Assembly (NCBI GenBank): GCA_022414725.1
Contig: CM039462.1
Coordinates: 93,171,574-93,235,573 of the forward strand
Source: Microglena sp. YARC
Lineage: Eukaryota; Chlorophyta; Chlorophyceae; Chlamydomonadales; Chlamydomonadaceae
Direction of reading: 5' to 3'
DNA: 64,000 bases
Positions 1-13,600 of the stretch are shown piece by piece; the first letter of the stretch is position 1; every line of letters starts with the position of its first letter. Both the position numbers and the translations under genes were made by a program. The notes under the pieces were generated by a model. It had not been told where the DNA came from. It saw only the letters and a list, made by a program, of their open reading frames with translations, and did not search any database.

Positions 1-3000
1 TCAAGCCACATCGCTGATGGCAGAGGACATTGCATCATACATCACACATTGGCATCACGTTTAAAATACCTCACATCACATCAAATTACTGTGCATCACA
101 CATTCAATTTGACAATACTTCCCTTGTCCTAATGCACACAACAGATGGATGCTTCAAGCGCCACTCGCTGATGCAGAGAACATTGCATCATACATCACAT
201 TGCATCACGCTTAAAATACCTCACATCACATCAAATTACTGTGCATCACATCAATCTGACAAAGCTGCCTCCTTGTCCTATGCACACAACAGATGGGATG
301 CTTCAAGCCACTCGGCTGATGGCAGAGGACATTGCATCATACATCAGCATTGCATCACTTAAAATACCTCACATCACATCGAAATGTACTGTGCTCACAT
401 CAAATTCAATACTTCCTTGTCCATGCACAGCAACAATGGCATGCTTCAAGGCCACTCGCTGATTGCAGAGGACATTGCAGGCATCAATCATCACATTATG
501 CATCACGTTAAAATCCTCACATCACACTCAATACTTCCTGTCCTTACTGTGAGCATCACATCATTGACAATGCTTCCTTGTCTATGCACACAACACTCGC
601 TGATGGCAGAGGACAATGCTTTCCAATCCACTCGCTGATGGCAGAGGACATATCTGCAGTCCTCACGTTTTAAATATCACATTCGCATCACGTTAAAATA
701 CCTCACATCACATCAACTATTAGCTGTGCATCACATCAATGACAAGCTTCCTTGTTCCTATGCACACAACAGTATGGATGCTTCAAGCCACTCGCTGATG
801 CAGCAGGACATGCATCAACATCAACATTGCATACGTTAAAATACCTCACCTATCACATCAAAAATTACTGTGCATCACATCAATTTGACAATACTTCCAT
901 TGCATGCACGACAACAGATGATGCTACAATCAAGCCCAACTGCATGCAGAGACATTGCAGTCACATTGTCTTCTATCTTCTAAATTACCCCACATCACAG
1001 TTCTGCATTCACATCAATGACAAACTCTTCCTTGTCCTATGGCACACAACATATGGATGCTCCAGCATCTGATGAAGAGGACATGCAGCAAATTCCCAAC
1101 AGTTGTGTTTAAAATACCTCCACATCAATCCAAAATTTCTCTATATCTTATCATTGACAATACTCCTTTTTTCCTATGCACACAACCAATGGTGCTTCAA
1201 AGCCACGTGATGGCCAAGAGAATTGCGACATAAATTTACATTTGCAGTCCGTTAAAAAAAATACCTCACACACATCAAGAATTGACTGCAATTTACACAT
1301 CAATTGACAATTTACTTCCTTGTCTATGCGACACTTAACAATGGCCATTCTTCTCGCCACTTGATCTTGGCAAGAGGACATTGCATTCATACTATCATGA
1401 CATTGCATCACGTTAAAATACCTCACATCCCACATCAAATTACTGTGCATCATTATCACGCATTGACAAGTACTTCCTTGTCCTGATGCACAGCACAGAG
1501 GTGATTGTCTCCATGCCTACTCGTCGATTTGGCAGAGAATCATCCTAGCATTACGATCATTGCATCATACATGACATTGATCACGTTTAAAATACCTCAC
1601 ATCACATCAAATTACTGTGCATCACATCAAATTGACAATACTTTCCTTGTCCTATGCACACAACAGATGGATTTGCTTCAAGCCACTCTACCGCTGATGG
1701 CAGAGGAACATTGCATCATTTTTTTACATCACATTGCCATCACGTTAAATAAATCTCACACAGCTATCAAATTACTGGTGTGTCATTCAGCATCATTATT
1801 TGACATGTTGTGTAATTACTGTCCCGTGTGCGTCGGATGGTGATACAACAGTATTGACAGATGTTGGATGCTTCAAGCCACTCGCAATTGGCAGAGGACT
1901 ATGTGCATCATACATTTGACATTGCATCACGTTTATAAATATCCTCAATGTCACATTCATCATTAACTTACTGTGAAGCATTTACCTACCATCACATATT
2001 GACAAATTTATGCTTCTCTTGTCCTATGCAAATTACACAATAGATTGTGATGCTTTCCAACCACTCTGATTGGCACAAGGACATTGCATCATATCATCAT
2101 GCATCACGTTAAATTGCTCATCATTCACATCACCCAATTCAATGGCAGAGACTATAGACAGTGCAGCATTACATGACTATGCGCCACTGCACGTCTAAAC
2201 ATCACCATCAAGCGTACTGCAAGATCCACAGCATAACAATACTTAATTCAAATACTTGCATACCATCAATTTGACAATACTTTCCTTTCCTATGCGACAC
2301 AACAGGGTATCGATGCCTCCAAGCTCCGCTGAAATGAGAGGAACACCCTCCACAGCATACATGACATCTGATTGCACGTTAAAATTACTCACAATTCACA
2401 ATTCAAACTTACTGGTGCATCCATTACAATTGACAACTTCCTTTCCTATGCACAACACACAGAGGACTGCTCACAAGCCACCGCTGCATGCAGAAGACAG
2501 ATCTAACATGTCATCAATAGTGCCATCAGGAGTTAATAAGTAATCCCACCATCACTAGATTTACTATAGAATCAACATCCAATTGACAATGCCCTTGATG
2601 CCATCAAACAGCATGATCTATTCCAAGTCCCACTCGGCTGGTATGGCGAGAGGACGACTTGCATCATAACATCACCATACTATGGCACGTCACTGTTTAA
2701 GAAGTACCGGTCACATCACATTTCAAGCATATGAGCGTGCGGCATCACATATCAACCTTGAACAAGCTCTCAGTCTCAGTCCCTTATCGCACACAAAGTA
2801 TGGCGGATTTGTCAATTCACAGGTCACTACGCTCGGATCGAGTCAGCTGTGATGAGGACGACTGCCTCAATAATCAGCATCTGCATCAACGGGTTATAGA
2901 AACACTCACTATACATCCAGATATTTACTGTGCACACATCAATGACTAAACTTCCGTGTCCTGATGACACCAAACATGGCATGCTTCCAAGCCACTCAGC

Positions 3001-3205
3001 TGTATCCAAGCCAGAGGACATGCATCATACATCTATTATTGGCATTTCACGTTAAGTTAATTACTTCAAATCCATCAACTCTTACGTGCTTCACAGTCTG
3101 AGATGACAAGAGACTCCTTGTCCCTATGCAACCTATCACATTCCACGAGCGATGCTTCAAGGCTTGACTCACTCGCAGAAGGTCTTTCAGACGAGAATTG
3201 GCATC
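1..3205. repeat. 142-bp satellite array, noisy left part
   Basis: Recognisable copies of the same 142-bp unit that is clean from 7.6 kb onward, with landmarks such as CACATCACATCAAATTACTG and ACAACAGATGGATGCTTCAA. Here they carry many single-base insertions, deletions and substitutions, so the period drifts. All open frames here are chance products of the repeat. The density of small indels, highest toward the assembly gap, could be true decay or poorly polished long-read consensus. No gene is visible. Confidence 0.9.
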
Positions 3206-4205
3206 NNNNNNNNNNNNNNNNNNNNNNNNNNNNNNNNNNNNNNNNNNNNNNNNNNNNNNNNNNNNNNNNNNNNNNNNNNNNNNNNNNNNNNNNNNNNNNN
3301 NNNNNNNNNNNNNNNNNNNNNNNNNNNNNNNNNNNNNNNNNNNNNNNNNNNNNNNNNNNNNNNNNNNNNNNNNNNNNNNNNNNNNNNNNNNNNNNNNNNN
3401 NNNNNNNNNNNNNNNNNNNNNNNNNNNNNNNNNNNNNNNNNNNNNNNNNNNNNNNNNNNNNNNNNNNNNNNNNNNNNNNNNNNNNNNNNNNNNNNNNNNN
3501 NNNNNNNNNNNNNNNNNNNNNNNNNNNNNNNNNNNNNNNNNNNNNNNNNNNNNNNNNNNNNNNNNNNNNNNNNNNNNNNNNNNNNNNNNNNNNNNNNNNN
3601 NNNNNNNNNNNNNNNNNNNNNNNNNNNNNNNNNNNNNNNNNNNNNNNNNNNNNNNNNNNNNNNNNNNNNNNNNNNNNNNNNNNNNNNNNNNNNNNNNNNN
3701 NNNNNNNNNNNNNNNNNNNNNNNNNNNNNNNNNNNNNNNNNNNNNNNNNNNNNNNNNNNNNNNNNNNNNNNNNNNNNNNNNNNNNNNNNNNNNNNNNNNN
3801 NNNNNNNNNNNNNNNNNNNNNNNNNNNNNNNNNNNNNNNNNNNNNNNNNNNNNNNNNNNNNNNNNNNNNNNNNNNNNNNNNNNNNNNNNNNNNNNNNNNN
3901 NNNNNNNNNNNNNNNNNNNNNNNNNNNNNNNNNNNNNNNNNNNNNNNNNNNNNNNNNNNNNNNNNNNNNNNNNNNNNNNNNNNNNNNNNNNNNNNNNNNN
4001 NNNNNNNNNNNNNNNNNNNNNNNNNNNNNNNNNNNNNNNNNNNNNNNNNNNNNNNNNNNNNNNNNNNNNNNNNNNNNNNNNNNNNNNNNNNNNNNNNNNN
4101 NNNNNNNNNNNNNNNNNNNNNNNNNNNNNNNNNNNNNNNNNNNNNNNNNNNNNNNNNNNNNNNNNNNNNNNNNNNNNNNNNNNNNNNNNNNNNNNNNNNN
4201 NNNNN
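3206..4205. other. Assembly gap of 1000 Ns
   Basis: Exactly 1000 unknown bases flanked on both sides by noisy satellite sequence. The round length suggests an arbitrary or estimated gap, and the true array is probably longer or shorter. Frames running through it have no meaning. Confidence 0.99.
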
Positions 4206-7200
4206 ATGCACACAACAAGCATGGCATTGCTTCACAGCCACTCCCTGATGGCAGAGGGCATGTCATCATAACATTCAACGCTGCACACGTCTTTAAATAC
4301 CTCACATCACATCAAATTAATGTGGCATTACTATTATTGACCAAATGTTCCTTGGCTCTGCATGCACAGCAAATATCATCCTATCTTTATGGCATATGTA
4401 TTTCCATGTGCATCATACATCACATTTGCATTCACGTGTATAAATACCTGCACATCACATCATTACTGCTGCATCAATGCAAATGACAAGCTTCCTATTC
4501 CTATGCACGAGCAACAGGGATGGATGCTTCAACGGCCACTTGCTGATGGCAGGGAGGACGATTGCCGATCAGTACATCACATCTGCGCATCACGTCAAAA
4601 ATACCTCCGAACATGCAACAGTCAAATTACTGTGCAGCACATGCGGGGATTGACAAATACGTTCCTTGTCGCTATGACACAACACACAGATGAGGATGCT
4701 TTCAAAAGCCAATGTCGGCAGTGCTGGGGCAGAGGGCGGATTGGCATAATACATTCGAACAATGTGGCATCACGTTAAAAACCTCACGCATCACAATCAA
4801 AATTGTTAGCTGTGCATCCACATGCAATTGACAATGGCGTTCTCCCTGGGTCGCATTATGCACACAGGCAGGGATGGATGCTTCAAGGCCACTTGCTGAG
4901 GCAGAGGAGATTGCGATCAGTACCCCTCCACATTGCATCGACGGTTAAAATACCTGCACTCACATCAAATTTTTAGCTGTGAATCAGCATCGGATTGACA
5001 ATGTACGTTCGTTTGCGCTATGCACACAACAGTGGATGCTTTGCAAGCACTCGTGCATGGACGAGAGGCATGGCATCTAGACGATCACAGTGATCACGTT
5101 AAAATTACCTCACATTCAGCTCAATTACTGTGCTAATTTCACATTCAACTGACAATGCTTCTTGTCCATAGGGCACACAACACGGATTGGATGGTTCAAG
5201 CCATTGCTGATGGACAGAAGACATTGCATTCAGTACATCACAGTGTGCATGAGCCGTTAAGAAATACCTGCACATCGACATCAAAATTACTGCCTGCATA
5301 ACGAGGCGACTTGACAATACTTTCATTGTCCGATGTGATCGACTAATGGATGCGTATGCTTCAATGTCCAGCTCTGCTGATGGCAGAAGGGCATTGATCT
5401 TTAGCATTCACATTGCATCACGTTAAAATACCTCAGCAATCCACAATTCAAATTTGACTGGTGCAAACACTCAATTGACAATGCTTCCTTGTCCGATGCT
5501 ACACAACAGATGGATGCTTTCAGAGCCACTCGCTGATGCAGAGGGGCATTTGCATTGCATAATCACATTGCATCACTGAGTTGAAAATACCTCACATCAC
5601 AATCAATTGTGGTGGCGACTCACATCGAATGTGTGCAGGGCGAATGCTTCCTTGTTCCTATGCACACAACAGATGGTATGCTTCAAGCCACTTGCTGATG
5701 GCAGAGGAACATTTGCATCATACATCACATTGTATCACGTTAAAAATACCTCACATACATCACTTCATATGTTTTTCATCTAAACTAACATCAAAACATT
5801 CACACAATTAGAACAAACTTCCCTGTCCTATGCACACAACAGATGGATGCTTCAAGCCACTCTGCTAGATGGCCTGAGGACATTGCGCATCATACATCAC
5901 ATCTTGCATCACGTTAAAATACCTCACATCACATCAAATTTACTGTGCATCACATCAATTGACAATACTTCCTCTGTTTCGCTATGCATCACAACAGATG
6001 GCAATGCTTCAAGCCACTCCGCTGATGGGCAGAGGACATTGCGCATCATAACACACACATTCGCAATCACGTATAAAATACCTCACATCTTCACATCAAA
6101 TTACTGTGCATCACATCAATTAGACAATATGCTTCCTTGTTAGCCTAGCAACACATCAAACAGATGGGATGCTTCAAGCCACTCTCGCCTGATGGCAGAG
6201 GACATTCATCATACCATCACATCTGCATCACGTTTTAAATATACCCTCACATCACATCAAATTACTGTGCATCACATTCAATTGACAATTGCTTCCTGTC
6301 CCTATGCACACAACAGATGGATGCTTCAAGCCACAGCTTTCATGCATCACGGCCAGAAAATGACCTCACATTGCCAGAACAGTGGATCACTTGCAAGCCC
6401 CTCGCCTGATGGCACATTTGCATTTCATACATTTGCATCAAAATACTTCACCTCACAATCACCACCTTCCTTGCATATGTCACACAATTTCCTTGGCTCC
6501 TATGATGCTGTCAAGATCGCTGACTCAGAGGGCAATACATAATTTGCATTCACGCAGCGAGGTTACTGGCTTCTTGTCGCACACAACAGATGGAATGCTT
6601 CAAGGCTGATGGCACATGTGCACACACATCACCATTGCATCATAAACGTCACGTGCATCACATCAAATGCTTCCTTTGTACTATGCACTAAGCACTCGCG
6701 ACTTGTCACATGCTGATGGGCAGCAACCATTGCGTTATCATCACATCAACGATGATGGATTGCTGATGGCATTGCACGTGATGGATGCCAAGCCAGCACA
6801 TGGCAACATTACCACATTGCATCAAATATAACGAAAATGCATCCTTGCCTTGCACACACAAAGATGGATGCTTCAAACTCGCTGATCATACATCCTTTGT
6901 CAGTCATACTGCACACGAAACATTTCCTAGTGCACAATGGATGCTTCAAGCCACTCGCTTTGCAAAGCATCCTACTCCATCACACAGACATATCATTCCT
7001 TGTCCTATGCACACAACAGATGGATGCTTCAAGCCACTCGCTGATGCAGAGGACATTGCATCATACATCACATTGCATCACGTTAAAATTCATCATCTCA
7101 TCAATTACTGTGCATCACACGTCAATTGACAATGCTTGCCTTGTCCTAATGCACACAAACAGATGGATGCTTCAAGCTGCTGCAGAGGACATTGCATCAT

Positions 7201-7600
7201 ACATCACATTGCATCACGTAATAAATACTCACATCACACAAATTACTGTGCATCACATCAATTGACAATGTCCATGCACACAACAGATGTGCTTCAAGCC
7301 ACTTGCTGATTGCATCATACATCACACTTGCATCACGTCAGTAAAATACACATCACATCAAATTACTGTTGCATCACATCAATTGACAACTTCCTTGTCC
7401 TATGCACACAACAGATGATGCTTCAAGCCACTCGCTGATGCATACATTGCATCATACATCACATTGCATCACGTTAAAATACCTCACATCACATCAAAAT
7501 ACTGTTGCATCACATCAATTACAATGCTTCCTTGTGCCTATTGCAGGCACAACAATTCTTCAAGCTCTCTGAAGAGACATTGCATCATACATCACATTGC
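4206..7600. repeat. 142-bp satellite array, noisy middle part
   Basis: Continuation of the satellite right of the gap, still rich in indels. About 6340-7000 holds the most scrambled units, with partial monomers and rearranged landmark words. Homogeneity rises steadily toward 7.6 kb. No coding feature is supported. Confidence 0.88.
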
Positions 7601-10600
7601 ATCACGTTAAAATACCTCACATCACATCAAATTACTGTGCATCACATCAATTGACAATACTTCCTTGTCCTATGCACACAACAGATGGATGCTTCAAGCC
7701 ACTTGCTGATGGCAGAGGACATTGCATCATACATCACATTGCATCACGTTAAAATACCTCACATCACATCAAATTACTGTGCATCACATCAATTGACAAT
7801 GCTTCCTTGTCCTATGCACACAACAGATGGATGCTTCAAGCCACTCGCTGATGGCAGAGGACATTGCATCATACATCACATTGCATCACGTTAAAATACC
7901 TCACATCACATCAAATTACTGTGCATCACATCAATTGACAATACTTCCTTGTCCTATGCACACAACAGATGGATGCTTCAAGCCACTCGCTGATGGCAGA
8001 GGACATTGCATCATACATCACATTGCATCACGTTAAAATACCTCACATCACATCAAATTACTGTGCATCACATCAATTGACAATGCTTCCTTGTCCTATG
8101 CACACAACAGATGGATGCTTCAAGCCACTCGCTGATGGCAGAGGACATTGCATCATACATTCACATTGCATCACGTTAAAATACCTCACATCACATCAAA
8201 TTACTGTGCTCACATCAATGACAATACTTCTTGTCCTATGCACACAACAGATGGATGCCTTCAAGCCACCGCTGATGGCAGAGGACATTGCATCATACAT
8301 CACATTGCATCACGTTAAAATACCTCACATCACATCAAATTACTGTGCATCACATCAATTGACAATACTTCCTTGTCCTATGCACACAACAGATGGATGC
8401 TTCAAGCCACTCGCTGATGGCAGAGGACATTGCATCATACATCACATTGCATCACGTTAAAATACCTCACATCACATCAAATTACTGTGCATCACATCAA
8501 TTGACAATGGCTTCCTTGTCCTATGCACACAACAGATGGATGCTTCAAGCCACTCGCTGATGCAGAGGACATTGCATCATACATCACATTGCATCACGTT
8601 AAAATACCTCACATCACATCAAATTACTGTGCATCACATCAATTGACAATGCTTCCTTGTCCTATGCACACAACAGATGGATGCTTCAAGCCACTTGCTG
8701 ATGGCAGAGGACATTGCAACATACATCACATTGCATCACGTTAAAATACCTCACATCACATCAAATTACTGTGCATCACATCAATTGACAATGCTTCCTT
8801 GTCCTTGCACACAACAGATGGATGCTTCAAGCCACTCGCTGATGGCCAGAGCACATTGCATCATAACATCACATTGCATCACGTTAAAATACCTCACATC
8901 ACATCAAATTACTGTGCATCACATCAATTGACAATACTTCCTTGTCCTATGCACACAACAGATGGATGCTTCAAGCCACTCGCTGATGGCAGAGGACATT
9001 GCATCATACATCACATTGCATCACGTTAAATACCTCACATCACATCAAATTACTGTGCATCACATCAATTGACAATGCTTCCTTGTCCTATGCACACAAC
9101 AGATGGATGCTTCAAGCACTCGCTAGATGGCCATTGCAACATCGCTGCATCATACATCACATTGCATCACGTTAAAATACCTCACATCACATCAAATTAC
9201 TGTGCATCACATCAATTGACAATACTTCCTTGTCCTATGCACACAACAGATGGATGCTTCAAGCACTCGCTGATGCAGAGGACCATTGCATCATACATTC
9301 ACATTGCATCACGTTAAAATACCTCACTCTCATCAAATTACTGTGCATCACATCAATTGACAATGCTTCCTTGTCCTATGCACACAACAGATGGATGCTT
9401 CAAGCCACTCGCTGCATGGCAGAGGACATTGCATCATAACATCACATTGCATCACGTTAAAATACCTCACATCTCATCAAATTACTGTGCATCACATCAA
9501 TGACATACTTCCTTGTCCTATGCACACAACAGTGGATGCTTCAGCACTCGCTGATGCCAGAGACATTGCATCATACATCACATTGCATCACGTTAAAATA
9601 CCTCACATCACATCAAATTACTGTGCATCACATCAATTGACAATACTTCCTTGTCCTATGCACACAACAGATGGATGCTTCAAGCCACTCGCTGATGGCA
9701 GAGGACATTGCATCATACATTCACATTGCATCACGTTAAAATACCTCACATCACATCAAATTACTGTGCATCACATCAATTGACAATCTTCCTTGTCCTA
9801 TCACACAACAGATGGATGCTTCAAGCCACTCGCTGATGGCAGAGGACATTGCATCATACATCACATTGCATCACGTTAAAATACCTCACATCACATCAAA
9901 TTACTGTGCATCACATCAATTGACAATGCTTCCTTGTTCCTATGCACACAACAGATGGATGCTCAAGCCACTCGCTGATGCAGAGGACATTGCATCATAC
10001 ATCACATTGCATCACGTTAAAATACCTCACATCACATCAAATTACTGTGCATCACATCAAGTTCCCTTGTCCTATGCAATGGATGAAGCCACTGCACATC
10101 ATGCCTGCATGCAAGCCACTCACATCAACCTCAATACATCAAATTTACTGTGCCTATCAATCAATTGGCATGCATGGTGCTTCAAGCCACTCGCTGATGC
10201 CAGAGGACATTGCATCATACATCATCATTGCATCACGTTAAAATACCTCACATCACATCAAATTACTGTGCATCACATCAATTGACAATGCTTCCTTGTC
10301 CTATGCACACAACAGATGGATGCTTCAAGCCACTCGCTGATGGCAGAGGACATTGCATCATACATCACATTGCATCACGTTAAAATACCTCACATCACAT
10401 CAAATTACTGTGCATCACATCAATTGACAATGCTTCCTCGTCCTATGCACACAACAGATGGATGCTTCAAGCCACTCGCTGATGGCAGAGGACATTGCAT
10501 CATACATCACATTGCATCACGTTAAAATACCTCACATCACATCAAATTACTGTGCATCACATCAATTGACAATACTTCCTTGTCCTATGCACACAACAGA

Positions 10601-11635
10601 TGGACGCTTCAAGCCACTCGCTGATGGCAGAGGACATTGCATCATACATCACATTGCATCACGTTAAAATACCTCACATCACATCAAATTACTGTGCATC
10701 ACATCAATTGACAATGCTTCCTTGTCCTATGCACACAACAGATGGATGCTTCAAGCCACTCGCTGATGGCAGAGGACATTGCATCATACATCACATTGCA
10801 TCACGTTAAAATACCTCACATCACATCAAATTACTGTGCATCACATCAATTGACAATACTTCCTTGTCCTATGCAACACACAGATGATGCTTCAAGCCAC
10901 TCGCTGATGGCAGAGGACATTGCATCATACATCACATTGCATCACGTTAAAATACCTCACATCACATCAAATTACTGTGCATCACATCAATTAACAATAC
11001 ATCCATGGCCTATGCACACAACAGATGGATGCTTCAAGCCACTCGCTGATGGCAGAGGACATTGCATCATACATCACATTGCATTACGTTAAAATACCTC
11101 ACATCACATCAAATTACTGTGCATCACATCAATTGACAATGCTTCCTTGTCCTATGCACACAACAGATGGATGCTTCAAGCCACTCGCTGATGGCAGAGG
11201 ACATTGCATCATACATCACATTGCATCACGTTAAAATACCTCACATCACATCAAATTACTGTGCATCACATCAATTGACAATGCTTCCTTGTCCTATGCA
11301 CACAACAGATGGATGCTTCAAGCCACTCGCTGATGGCAGAGGACATTGCATCATACATCACATTGCATCACGTTAAAATACCTCACATCACATCAAATTA
11401 CTGTGCATCACATCAATTGACAATACTTCCTTGTCCTATGCACACAACAGATGGATGCTTCAAGCCACTCGCTGATGGCAGAGGACATTGCATCATACAT
11501 CACATTGCATCACGTTAAAATACCTCACATCACATCAAATTACTGTGCATCACGTCAATTGACAATGCTTCCTTGTCCTATGCACACGACAGATGGATGC
11601 TTCAAGCCACTCGCTGATGGCAGAGGACATTGCAG
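7600..11635. repeat. 142-bp satellite array, homogeneous part (about 28 units)
   Basis: Near-identical head-to-tail units with a 142-bp period, read from equivalent ATGs at 7685, 7827, 7969 and 10316, 10458, 10600, 10742. Units differ mainly at one diagnostic base (GACAATGC versus GACAATAC before TTCCTTGTCC). The two types often alternate, hinting at a 284-bp higher-order dimer. A rearranged stretch lies at 10060-10190. The last monomer is cut at GGACATTGCAG, after which unique sequence with an exon begins. Confidence 0.95.
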
Positions 11636-11923
11636 GGGCGACCCAATCGTTTCCCCTGCCTGCTACTGCTACTGCCACCGCTGCTACTGCAACTTCTATT
11701 GCTGCTGCTATCGCTGCTGCTTCTGCTTCTTCGAAAAATATGGCTGCTGCTGTTCCTTCTAATACTACTGCTCCGGAACCAAGTGCCACATCAGCAGCTG
11801 AAGCAGAGCTGCCCATGCACACATTTGTGCCTGGGCCAAAGGAGCTTCGCAAAGCTTTGTGTATTCAAGAGTACCTGTGCTTCTTTGAGTCAAGTGGAGT
11901 GCCTGTTTTCAATGTTCAGTATG
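11636..11923 (+). CDS. Ala/Thr/Ser-rich exon of an unrecognised gene
   Basis: Open frame bounded by a possible acceptor (ATTGCAG) and a good donor (GTAAGTC). The first half is low-complexity Ala/Thr/Ser, typical of a flexible linker. The second half is ordinary-looking protein containing FVPGPKELRKALCIQEYL and ESSGVPVFNVQY. I do not recognise a family. Support for coding comes from degenerate tandem copies of its 3' half downstream (12120-12755), which keep the VPVFNGQYG-like end and a donor each time. The acceptor AG is formed where the 142-bp satellite ends, so the satellite may be the upstream intron. Start and end of the gene are outside what can be traced. Confidence 0.5.
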
Positions 11924-11924
11924 G

Positions 11925-12118
11925 TAAGTCAGTGCTGTAGAGCTCGAAGAGACAAGAAGGTTTGGGGGTCGAATCCCTACGGGTGCGCTTTAGTGTTCAC
12001 AGTCGCTGTCAACCGCCATGGTAGCTTAGTCCAGGTAAAGTAGCAGCCCGTTATCCATCGCCGTAAGACGGGGCTCCTCTAATACCACACCCTACCAGGC
12101 GTTATCATTAAGTCAGTG
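11925..12118 (+). mobile_element. tRNA-derived SINE, 5'-truncated copy (plus orientation), with target-site duplication
   Basis: Body 11935-12108 flanked by the 10-bp direct repeat TAAGTCAGTG (11925-11934 and 12109-12118). It contains a B-box/T-arm-like stretch (GGTTTGGGGGTCGAATCCC) and the family's 3' end (ATACCACACCCTACCAGGCG, then TTATCAT), in the opposite orientation to the copies at 22.4, 27.4 and 32.8 kb. The A-box half of the tRNA head is missing. Insertion was just downstream of the splice donor at 11924, inside the intron. Confidence 0.85.
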
Positions 12119-12760
12119 TTGGGTTTCAGCATGGGTCTTGGAAGTGGTGATAGCTTTGTGCATTCAGGAGCACCTGTACTTGTTCAAGGTTAATGGGTTG
12201 CATGTGTTCAATGGTCAGTATGGTGAGCTCATCAAGTGTTGGTCATGTAAGTGGCATTGGTGATAACTGCACAAGGCTGTGTATATTCACGAGTACTTGT
12301 ATTCATTCAGCTGATGCAGAAGTGGCATTTAGCTGATGCAGAAGTGGCATTGGTGATAACTGCACAAGGCTGTGTATCTTCACGAGTACTTGTATTCATT
12401 TAGCTAAGTGTACAACCTGTGTTCAATGTATGGCGTAGCCCCCCCTTCTGGGCGGGGGAAGTCCCCAGGGTCACCCCGTTGTCCGTTTGACCGACCGACG
12501 ACCGAGACGAAGCCTGACACGTCAGCCAATGGTCTCGTAACTAACTGGCTTCGGTCCACTCGATTATGTTGCCAACACTCTCCGGAAATTTTCCGCGTCG
12601 CTTGCGACGCTGCCAAGGACTTGTCAGTATGGTGAGTAAGTGTTGGGTTTTGGCATGGGTCTTGGAAGTGGTGAGCTGCAAAAGGCTGTGTGAATTCAGA
12701 AGTACCTGTGGTCCTTTCAGTCAAGTGGGGTGCCTGTGTTCAATGGTCAGTATGGTAAGT
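12119..12760 (+). pseudogene. Tandem degenerate copies of the 11.6-kb exon
   Basis: At least four partial copies of the exon's 3' half follow the SINE. One (about 12120-12232) reads roughly CIQEHLYLFKVNGLHVFNGQYG, then GTGAG. Two shorter ones (about 12250-12310 and 12335-12420) are broken. One (about 12630-12755) ends QSSGVPVFNGQYG with a GTAAGT donor. The third is interrupted at 12421-12626 by a dispersed element inserted between TTCAATG and GTCAGTATGG. The last copy may be a usable exon; the others carry stops or lack acceptors. Confidence 0.6.
12421..12626 (+). mobile_element. About 200-bp dispersed element, copy 1
   Basis: Shares a sequence order with the reverse complement of 41376-41580: CCCTTCTG-GGGCGGG, then a GACCGACCGAC-type stretch, then CCTGACACGTCAGCCAA, GGTCTCGTAACTAACT, CACTCTCCG and finally GCGACGCTGC. 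It sits inside an exon copy, splitting the words TTCAATG and GTCAGTATGG. Termini are short and the target duplication is unclear. No coding capacity; class unknown. Confidence 0.6.
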
Positions 12761-13600
12761 CCCCCTGTTGACCCACCCTTGTTCGCTTACACCTGCCCCA
12801 CCCTGACCCACCTTCACCCCTGCCCCCCTGCCTCACCTTCTTGACTCACCCTTGTTCGCTTACACCTGCCCCACCCTGACCCACCTTTCACCCCTGCCCC
12901 ACCTTGACCCACCCTTGTTCGCTTACACCTGCCCTACCCTGACCCACCTTTCACCCCTGCCCCCCTGCCTCACCTTCTTGACCCACCCTTGTTCGCTTAC
13001 ACCTGCCCCACCCTGACCCACCTTTCACCCCTGCCCCACCTTGACCCACCCTTATTCGCTTACACCTGCCCCACCCTGCTCCACCTTTCACCCACGCCCC
13101 ATAGCCCCACCTTGCCCCACACTTATATTCTAACACCTGCCCCACCCTGCCCCACCTTTCACCCCTGCCCTCCTGCCCCACCTTGACCCACCTTTATTCG
13201 CTTACACCTGCCCTGCAGGTGGCTTCATGTTCGGCCTAAGGACGGGGGGAAGAGCTACCTAGAAGCTGCAGCTCGTAGCCCCCAAAAGAAAGAGTGACCC
13301 TGATTCTCTTACACCTGCACTTTAGGTAACTTCAGGGCAGGTAAACCCTGAACCCTATACCTGCCCTGTAGGTAGCTTCTTGGCAGGTAAACCCTGAACC
13401 CTAAACCCAGCTGCTGCTGCTGCTTGCTGAAAAGAAAAGCCTTGACCCACCCTGATCCGCTTACACCTACCACACCCTGCCCCGCCTTTCACCCCTGCCC
13501 CACCTTGCCCCACCCTGATCCGCTTACACCTGCCCCACCCTGACCCACCTTTCACCCCTGCCCCACCTTGACCCACCCTTATTCGCTTACACCTGCCCTG
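12761..13600. repeat. C-rich minisatellite, CCCACCCTTGTTCGCTTACA type
   Basis: Imperfect tandem units of roughly 65-75 bp built from CCACCCTTGTTCGCTTACAC, CTGCCCCACC and TTTCACCCCTGCCCC. The block is strongly strand-asymmetric (C-rich plus strand) and is interrupted by the GGTAGCTTCAGGGCAGG motif near 13220 and 13320-13410. Open frames here are repeat-driven. Confidence 0.85.

Noticed and set aside
3047..4486. Frames of 350-440 codons spanning 3.1-4.4 kb on both strands
   Set aside because: They run through 1000 Ns; the flanks are noisy satellite.
7685..11518. Series of 69-codon and longer frames (MDASSHSLMAEDIASY...)
   Set aside because: One per 142-bp satellite monomer; no splice or start signals, identical in every unit.
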